The notes below the pieces were generated by a model. That model had not been told where the DNA came from. It ran no database searches and saw nothing but the letters and a program-made list of their open reading frames with translations. DNA of 12,145 nucleotides from DASYSA01 sp036003885 (GTDB lineage: Bacteria; Acidobacteriota; Blastocatellia; UBA7656): positions 1 through 12,145 of the forward strand of contig DASYSA010000060.1 in assembly GCA_036003885.1 (NCBI GenBank), written 5' to 3'. The translations under genes and the position numbers were made by a program. Below, piece after piece: positions 7,763-12,145 of this stretch (position 1 is its first letter; the number at the start of each line of letters is the position of its first letter).

Positions 7763-7903
7763 ATGGAGACTCAGGCCGGTCAGGAATCTGGTGATCTGAT
7801 CGAGATCGAAACTCGAGAATGGTTGGATTCTCTCGACTACGTTATCCAGCGCGGGCAGCGAGAGGGAATGGAGGAGGAATCATGCCGACGCGCGGAGATT
7901 TGA
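7763..7903 (+). pseudogene. N-terminal scrap of pyruvate dehydrogenase E1 (AceE-like)
   Basis: The ATG at 7763, with a purine-rich AAGGAAGCAGGGG just upstream, opens a 46-codon frame. Residues 9-34 include DLIEIETREWLDSLDYVIQR, which closely resembles the conserved start of homodimeric AceE (E. coli has DPIETRDWLQAIESVI). AceE is normally about 890 residues and decarboxylates pyruvate with thiamine diphosphate. Here similarity ends at about codon 35 (near 7867), and the tail EEESCRRAEI is unrelated, being the out-of-frame ribosome site and first codons of the ankyrin gene. So only the first ~4% of the gene remains, joined to other DNA. A short translated leader for the ankyrin gene is the alternative reading. 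The homology rests on roughly 25 residues, so confidence is moderate. Confidence 0.55.
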
Positions 7904-8295
7904 GCGCTGCTGAAAAATATCGGCACCATCATACTGAGTTGATGCGCACGGCGCTCGAGGGCAATACCGAAGCCGTGAGGGTCTTGCTCGACAAGCGCCA
8001 GGACGTAAATGCAAAAGACGATGAGGGCCGGACCGCCCTGATGTTTGCGACAATCAACCAACACACCGAGACCGTGAGAACATTGCTCGATCATGGGGCC
8101 GACGTGAATGCGCGTGCCAACGATGGGGGCACAGCCCTGCTGTTGGCGGCATCAAACGGTAATGCAGAGATAGTCCAGGCCTTGCTCGATCGAGGCGCAG
8201 ACGTTAGTGCTAAGTTCGAAAAGACAGGCCAAACAGCTCTGACGCTGGCCGAAGAGCACGGTGACACAGTCATCATTGGATTGCTCAAGAGATAG
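7882..8295 (+). CDS. Ankyrin-repeat protein, 137 residues
   Basis: The ATG at 7882 has an excellent ribosome site (GGAGGAGG at 7870-7877, 4 nt away); the longer frame from 7819 has none. After a polar start with HHH (15-17), ankyrin repeats follow. There is a partial first repeat (18-48, TELMRTALEGNTEAVRVLLD), two full repeats (49-81, GRTALMFATINQHTETVRTLL; 82-115, GGTALLLAASNGNAEIVQALL) and a capping repeat (116-137). The DVNAK/DVNAR/DVSAK beta-turn spacing is regular. Ankyrin repeats bind proteins; no catalytic domain is present and the partner is unknown. There is no signal peptide. Its start lies inside the tail of the aceE remnant in another frame, so the gene either arrived with, or was brought next to, that scrap. 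Confidence 0.85.
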   Translation: MPTRGDLSAAEKYRHHHTELMRTALEGNTEAVRVLLDKRQDVNAKDDEGRTALMFATINQHTETVRTLLDHGADVNARANDGGTALLLAASNGNAEIVQALLDRGADVSAKFEKTGQTALTLAEEHGDTVIIGLLKR

Positions 8296-8403
8296 GTTTG
8301 AGGTGCCAGGGACGCTCTCAATTAGGGGCGATCCAAATCGAATGGGGATCGAGGGATCAGTTAGGTTCTGATGAAAGCCACCAGCAACAACGGCGTCAGA
8401 GTC

Positions 8404-8417
8404 GTCGTCGCGACGAC
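8404..8417. promoter_or_regulatory. 14-bp perfect palindrome upstream of cupin gene
   Basis: GTCGTCG is followed directly by CGACGAC, ending 29 bp before the cupin ATG. The position suits an operator overlapping the transcription start. It could also be chance within a repetitive GTC stretch. Confidence 0.35.
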
Positions 8418-8446
8418 AGTAAGGATAAGGACTAAGAGGAGATTCA

Positions 8447-8797
8447 ATGACAGATACAAGCATTACAAAAGTCAACTCCAACTATTCGCCCAAGGGTCGA
8501 ATGGGTCAGAAATATCTCGCTGCGGGCCTGAAAGTCTCGATGCGCTTATGGGAAGATGAGCCGCCGTCTGAACGCAATGAAGCCAAGCCCGAAACTCAGC
8601 GCGATTATGAGACGATCGGCTTTGTGATCAAAGGTCGTGCGGAGTTGCACCTTGAACGGCAGAGGATATTGCTTGAACCCGGAGATTGCTGGGTAGTTCC
8701 AAAGGGTACTAAGCACACGTACAGAATCCTCGAGACGTTCACCGCAGTTGAGGCGACGTGCCCGCCCGCTGAAATCCACGGCCGCGATGAGGCTTGA
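8447..8797 (+). CDS. Single-domain cupin protein, 116 residues
   Basis: The ATG at 8447 follows GAGGAG by 5 nt, a strong ribosome site. The length and core fit a one-domain Cupin_2 beta-barrel. The strands and turns are visible as ETIGFVIKGRAELHLERQ (motif 1 region, about 61-78), ILLEPGDCWVVPKGTKHTY (motif 2, about 80-98) and a final strand to EATCPPAE. In classical motif 1 a HxH pair and a Glu bind metal; here the equivalent stretch is TQRDYETIGF with no HxH, and only the motif 2 histidine (KHTY) remains, so metal binding may be altered or lost. Such small cupins are sugar-binding, regulatory or unassigned enzymes. The monooxygenase starts 160 bp downstream on the same strand, so they could be linked, but no shared signal was seen. 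Confidence 0.82.
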   Translation: MTDTSITKVNSNYSPKGRMGQKYLAAGLKVSMRLWEDEPPSERNEAKPETQRDYETIGFVIKGRAELHLERQRILLEPGDCWVVPKGTKHTYRILETFTAVEATCPPAEIHGRDEA

Positions 8798-8801
8798 TTC
8801 A

Positions 8802-8818
8802 GCCCGTCTCCGGCGGGC
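8802..8818 (+). terminator. Weak hairpin after cupin gene
   Basis: GCCCG and CGGGC arms enclose a 7-nt loop just after the cupin stop. No U-tract follows, so intrinsic termination is doubtful. Confidence 0.2.
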
Positions 8819-8957
8819 GATAACCCGATGCGCATTGAGAGTGGCATTGCTGAATCTGCGAACAATCGACATACTCGCCGACTCCACGCGCCTCAGCCAG
8901 CTCGACCTGGCGGTCCTCGACTGATGCTGACGATAGTGGCATCAGCCGGCATGGAAT

Positions 8958-10529
8958 ATGGAGACAATACTCAAAACGGAAGTAGTCATCATCGGAGCGG
9001 GTCCGACGGGGCTTTCCCTGGCTTGTCAGTTCGTCAGACTTGGGGTTGATTTTGTCATAATTGAGAAGAACGAAGCCGTTACACTTTATTCCAAAGCTAT
9101 CGGGGTTCAAGCACGAACGCTTGAGATTTACGAGCAACTTGGTTTGGCGCAAAGAGCAGTCGAAGAGGGCACGGTTGCCGGAAAGGGGCGTCTGCTCGTG
9201 GGCGGTGAAGTGCGGGGCGAACTTGACTTCTCGAATATTGGAGAGGGTTTAAGCCCTTATCCATATGTGCTCATGTTGGAGCAAAGCAAGAACGAGAAAC
9301 TGCTTTACGAATATCTGCAAAGCCAACGAAAGGAAGTTCTCTGGCGAACCGAACTCGACAGTTTTTCGCAAAGCGATTCGGGCGTAACTGCGCACGTGAA
9401 GACTGCCGACAGCCCTTCTCACATTATCGAGGCCAAATATCTGGTCGGCTGTGACGGTCCGAAGAGTCTGGTCAGACGCACGCTCGGACTTTCGTTTGAA
9501 GGCAGCACATTTGAGCGTATGTTTTATGTCGCCGACGCGCAGATTGATTGGAGATTCAGTCACGATGCGCTGCACATTTGTCTATCGAAGAACTCATTCG
9601 TTGTCTTATTCCCGCTCAAAGGCGAAAAGCGTTACCGGATTGTCGGCGTTTTTCCCCCAGAATTTGCCAAAGAGGAAGGCGACATTTTATATGAAGAGAT
9701 CGAGGAGCGAATCAAGGAAGAAGCAAAACTCGACCTCGATATTCACGATGTGGAATGGTTTTCAACCTACAAAGTCCACACCCGCCACGCCAATAAGTTC
9801 TCCGCAGGCAGATGCTTTCTCGCGGGCGATTCTGCGCACATTCACTCGCCCGCAGGAGCGCAGGGAATGAATACCGGAATTCAAGACGGCTACAATCTCG
9901 CATGGAAAATCGCTTTAGTCTTGCAAGGTAAGGCGAATGAAAAACTTCTAGGAACTTATAATGAAGAACGACTCGAAAACGCCAAGCATCTTTTGGAAAC
10001 GACCGACCGGATGTTTGAGTTCGTTGCAGGCTCGGAATGGATTCTCGCGTTTTTTCGCACTAATGTTTTGCCGCCTCTTGCAAAATACATCTTCAGTTTC
10101 GATACGGTCAAGAAACTCATTTTCCCGCTAATTTCGGAAATCGGCATAAACTACCGACACAGCTCACTAAGCCGACACACAGGTGATGAAGACTTCAAGG
10201 TTAAGGCCGGCGACCGCATGCCATATTTCCTGGTTAACGACGAGAGCGTTTATGACAAACTGCATCAGCCGAACTTTCATTTGCTTGTCTTTTCGGACTC
10301 ACAAGGCGATTTTCAATCATTGAAAACGGGACTCGATAACCGATACGTCGTATCAGTTGATTTCAACGCCATCTCGCTTAACCCGAATGTAGCGGAAGTC
10401 TTCGGCACGGATAAATCTTTTTCTCTGTTGCTAAGACCGGATAACTATATTGGGTTTATCTCGACAGAAACTTCGTTGAGCGGATTAAGAGTTTACCTAA
10501 GCGAGTTCATCGAACACTCGGAGAATTAA
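8958..10529 (+). CDS. Class A FAD-dependent aromatic-hydroxylase-type monooxygenase, 523 residues
   Basis: The ATG at 8958 starts METILKTEVVIIGAGPTGLS, immediately giving the Rossmann dinucleotide motif (G13, G15, G18) and E36 for the ADP ribose. The DG motif is GCDGPKSLVRR (D166, G167), and the second FAD motif is GRCFLAGDSAHIHSPAGAQG (G290, D291). This order is that of FAD_binding_3 proteins (PheA/MhpA/TfdB-like hydroxylases), which use NAD(P)H and O2 to hydroxylate phenolic or polyketide-type rings. The C-terminal part (about 410-520, NFHLLVFSD, YVVSVD, SLLLRPDNYIGFIS) fits the thioredoxin-like domain of that group. The length is normal and no frameshift is seen. The ribosome site is weak. 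Codons end in A/T more often than in the signalling operon (many gaa, aaa, ttt), hinting at different ancestry. The substrate cannot be told. Confidence 0.88.
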   Translation: METILKTEVVIIGAGPTGLSLACQFVRLGVDFVIIEKNEAVTLYSKAIGVQARTLEIYEQLGLAQRAVEEGTVAGKGRLLVGGEVRGELDFSNIGEGLSPYPYVLMLEQSKNEKLLYEYLQSQRKEVLWRTELDSFSQSDSGVTAHVKTADSPSHIIEAKYLVGCDGPKSLVRRTLGLSFEGSTFERMFYVADAQIDWRFSHDALHICLSKNSFVVLFPLKGEKRYRIVGVFPPEFAKEEGDILYEEIEERIKEEAKLDLDIHDVEWFSTYKVHTRHANKFSAGRCFLAGDSAHIHSPAGAQGMNTGIQDGYNLAWKIALVLQGKANEKLLGTYNEERLENAKHLLETTDRMFEFVAGSEWILAFFRTNVLPPLAKYIFSFDTVKKLIFPLISEIGINYRHSSLSRHTGDEDFKVKAGDRMPYFLVNDESVYDKLHQPNFHLLVFSDSQGDFQSLKTGLDNRYVVSVDFNAISLNPNVAEVFGTDKSFSLLLRPDNYIGFISTETSLSGLRVYLSEFIEHSEN

Positions 10530-10649
10530 GAGCGACGAAGCGAATCAGACTTGGACCAATGAGGGATTATCCAGGTTGCTCGTCGTCCACGGCTTCATAA
10601 CACTGGCCACTGGTATCAGTTTGAGCGGGACTTCCTATCAGATACTTGG
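10530..10649. other. Intergenic DNA with nothing recognised
   Basis: I see no gene, hairpin or repeat between the monooxygenase stop and the degenerate ATPase tail. Confidence 0.4.
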
Positions 10650-10813
10650 CCGCGAGCAGCCGTAGCTCTTTGCTCGCGCTTCTGTTATCAATAAAAGAGC
10701 AAACAGCAGGAAGCACGGGGTCTTCTCGCACCCAAATCTATGAGAGCTTCACCGAAGGGTTCGATACGGTGGACTTGCGTGAAGCCAAAGCGCTGCTCGA
10801 TGAGTTATCGTAA
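10650..10813 (+). pseudogene. Degenerate 3' end of a TPR/AAA-ATPase (adenylate-cyclase-associated type) gene
   Basis: One frame reads PRAAVALCSRF, then a TAA, then KSKQQEARGLLAP (about 10650-10732). The neighbouring frame continues IYESFTEGFDTVDLREAKAL and LDELS, ending in TAA 10811. Joined, these match the C-terminal tail shared by many large predicted ATPase/adenylate cyclase proteins with TPRs (pattern LRAA.SLARLW..QGK..EAR.LLAPIYGWFTEGFDT.DL.EAKALL). The switch of frame occurs within about 10730-10738, and an internal stop lies at 10683. Those proteins are usually around 1000 residues, so only the last ~50 codons remain, already decayed. It is not expressed as a functional protein. Confidence 0.62.
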
Positions 10814-10846
10814 TCACGCGCTGTCTCTCCTTTTCTGAAGTTCATC

Positions 10847-10904
10847 TCAAACAAGCAACAACTCTCCTGTGGGCTCGCAACACAGATCCGAGTTGCTTGT
10901 TTGA
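10847..10904. repeat. 13-bp inverted repeat with 32-nt loop, possible bidirectional terminator
   Basis: The arms TCAAACAAGCAAC (10847-10859) and GTTGCTTGTTTGA (10892-10904) are perfectly complementary. The element lies 20 bp from the stop of the minus-strand surface gene and after the plus-strand genes, so termination for convergent transcription is plausible. The stem is A/T-rich with no long U-run and the loop is large, so a mobile-element remnant or protein site is also possible. Confidence 0.5.
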
Positions 10905-10923
10905 TTGATCAGGGGAACTGCTC

Positions 10924-12145
10924 TTACGGAAGCTTTTCCTTTTGAGCCTTCTCTCGCGCTTCCTTCAACTGGAGCATCATCTCGGGATGCTGAACCATCA
11001 GGACGCTCTTCTCTGCGGGTTGGCCGAAGGCGTCAGGATGCAGGTACAAGCCGCGCTCTTGCTCTGTTTTGTCCTGTTCTACGGGGATGCGATTCTTGTT
11101 GGCGTAGGCATCCTGGCGAACGCCTGTTACCTGCCAGGAAACTTCCAGACCAGGCTGGCCGCCGGCGATTCTGAAACGATTACCAGCAATCTTTTCGGCG
11201 ATGAAAAGGTTCGGTGCAGGCGCGCCGATCGGGGTTAAGAGATAACGGAAATCTCTGTTGAGCGCGCTGAACCACTCCGGCAGAGTCACAACTGCTTCGC
11301 CTCTGGCATCCGTTGTGACGTTGCCGTTGTAGATATTCATCATGTCGGGCGATTCGACGAACGAGTGATAGAGGTACTTGTTTTCAGGATCGAGCGGATG
11401 GTCAATCTTGAACGAACCGCCGCCTTTCGACAGATTGCCCTGTACAAATAGATCGCCAAATACATCTACATTACCTGCGAATTGCGCTGCATCGCCCATG
11501 CTTGCGCCATCCCTGCCCAATCCCCCCTGGGCAAATAAGCCGAGGCCGCCCTTCTTGCCTAGCCCAACCCCATCGCCGCCGGTGGCCTTCACGCCAATGC
11601 CACCGCCTGTGGAGTTGATGCCGTTGCCGCCATGTGCCGCCACGCCTATGCTATTCGGGCCGGCCGCCGCTGCTGTTGCAGCCAATGGCATTCACTCCGT
11701 TGCCACCGAGAATCCCATCGCCGCCAATGGCATTCACGCCTTCGCTGACTCCGCCCACGCTGGCGCTACCACCGATGGCCTGCACGCCCAGACCGGCGAA
11801 GCCCGCAAGCGAGTTGTCGGCGGCTCTGACATGCACGCTGCCTTCGACCGCCACGCCAATGCCGCCGTCCGTGTGGCTAACATTGAGAACACTGCTTGAC
11901 CCTGATCCGGTCAGATTCAGAGGGACAGCAACCCCTAGAGGCGAGCCGCTTGTTCCATTGCCCTGAAGCGTTGCGTCGTGAAAGACAGATTGAAGACCGC
12001 TCACTGCAGCGGTCGTTTGAATCGTCCCGTCAGGGAATTTGTAGCCGCCCAAAGTCGTCTCGATCATCCCTTGCACCGTTAGCTTTGACGCGGGCGTGAT
12101 GAGACCGATCCCGATGTTGCCACCGGATTGTGTGATAATCGAATC
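10924..12145 (-). CDS. Glycine-rich repeat surface protein with conserved C-terminal domain; 5' end outside window, single frameshift
   Basis: The gene enters from the right edge (reading SIITQSGGNIGIGLITPASKL, then YKFPDGTIQTTAA) and ends at TAA 10924. The frame from the right stops at TAG 11651, while the frame one base over is open from 11691 down to the end, so an extra base near 11657-11668 (GGGCCGGCCGCC) is the simplest explanation. Corrected, the protein has an N-terminal anchor segment with a GIGTATP-like motif and glycine-rich repeats (GVQAIGG, GVNAIGGDG, GVAAHGGNG, GVKATGGDG). It ends in a conserved domain with IDHPLDPENKYLYHSFVESP, MMNIYNGNVTTDA, VTLPEWFSALNRDFRYLLTP, GLEVSWQVTG and RGLYLHPDAFGQP. 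I know this tail from large extracellular proteins common in Acidobacteriota. The function is unknown; a beta-solenoid, adhesin-like role is inference. Confidence 0.78.
11505..11800 (-). repeat. Degenerate glycine-rich coding repeats (GVxAxGGxG type)
   Basis: Within the surface protein the codons repeatedly spell G-V/I-x-A-x-G-G-x-G at spacings of roughly 7-18 residues. In DNA this appears as recurrent GCCGCC/ATGCC blocks on the plus strand, for example two nearly identical copies of CCAATGGCATTCAC at about 11682-11695 and 11725-11738. Such sequence is prone to slippage, consistent with the frameshift found inside it. Confidence 0.6.

Noticed and set aside
8822..8957. Leucine-rich open stretch (ALLNLRTIDILADS) between cupin and monooxygenase genes, possibly a coding scrap.
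   Set aside because: About 30 codons, with no recognised family and no start signal; not enough to call.

Overview
The window reads like chromosomal accessory DNA from a soil-type bacterium of moderately high GC, most likely an Acidobacteriota (Blastocatellia-like) member. That is an inference from recognised families: the carboxy-terminal domain of the right-edge glycine-rich surface protein, the GH106-type secreted glycosidase, and the small Cys-rich protein. No rRNA, tRNA, CRISPR array, transposase or integrase was seen.

Layout. Positions 1-1515 (minus) hold the N-terminal half of a Tat-exported GH106-like glycoside hydrolase that runs off the left edge. A regulatory gap of about 300 bp with two short palindromes separates it from a divergent two-gene signalling operon (1823-6072, plus). 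This operon encodes a membrane HisKA_2 sensor kinase with two PAS domains, overlapped by 4 bp (ATGA) by a REC-PAS-GGDEF-EAL response regulator. All visible catalytic motifs are intact in both, so together they form a plausible phosphorelay controlling cyclic-di-GMP.

Positions 6062-8295 are a patchwork of small genes and gene scraps. They comprise a 5'-truncated TrmO/TsaA remnant, an orphan 106-residue gene, a hemerythrin-domain remnant broken by a perfect 34-bp tandem duplication, a well-formed Cys-rich metallothionein/zinc-ribbon-like gene, the first ~35 codons of an aceE-like gene, and an ankyrin-repeat gene that begins where the aceE remnant loses homology. A cupin gene (8447-8797) and an intact class A FAD monooxygenase with A/T-richer codons (8958-10529) follow.

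The gap before the last gene holds a frameshifted 3' scrap of a TPR/ATPase (adenylate-cyclase-associated type) gene and a 13-bp inverted repeat with a 32-nt loop. The right edge (10924-12145, minus) is the 3' part of a large glycine-rich surface protein with an apparent single-base frameshift near 11657-11668.

The strongest functional unit is the kinase/c-di-GMP operon, whose His-rich membrane sensor domain has no characterised ligand that I know of. The other main observation is the density of gene fragments (TrmO, hemerythrin, AceE, ATPase tail), which suggests repeated recombination or deletion. I did not find convincing evidence of a wholly new multi-gene system.
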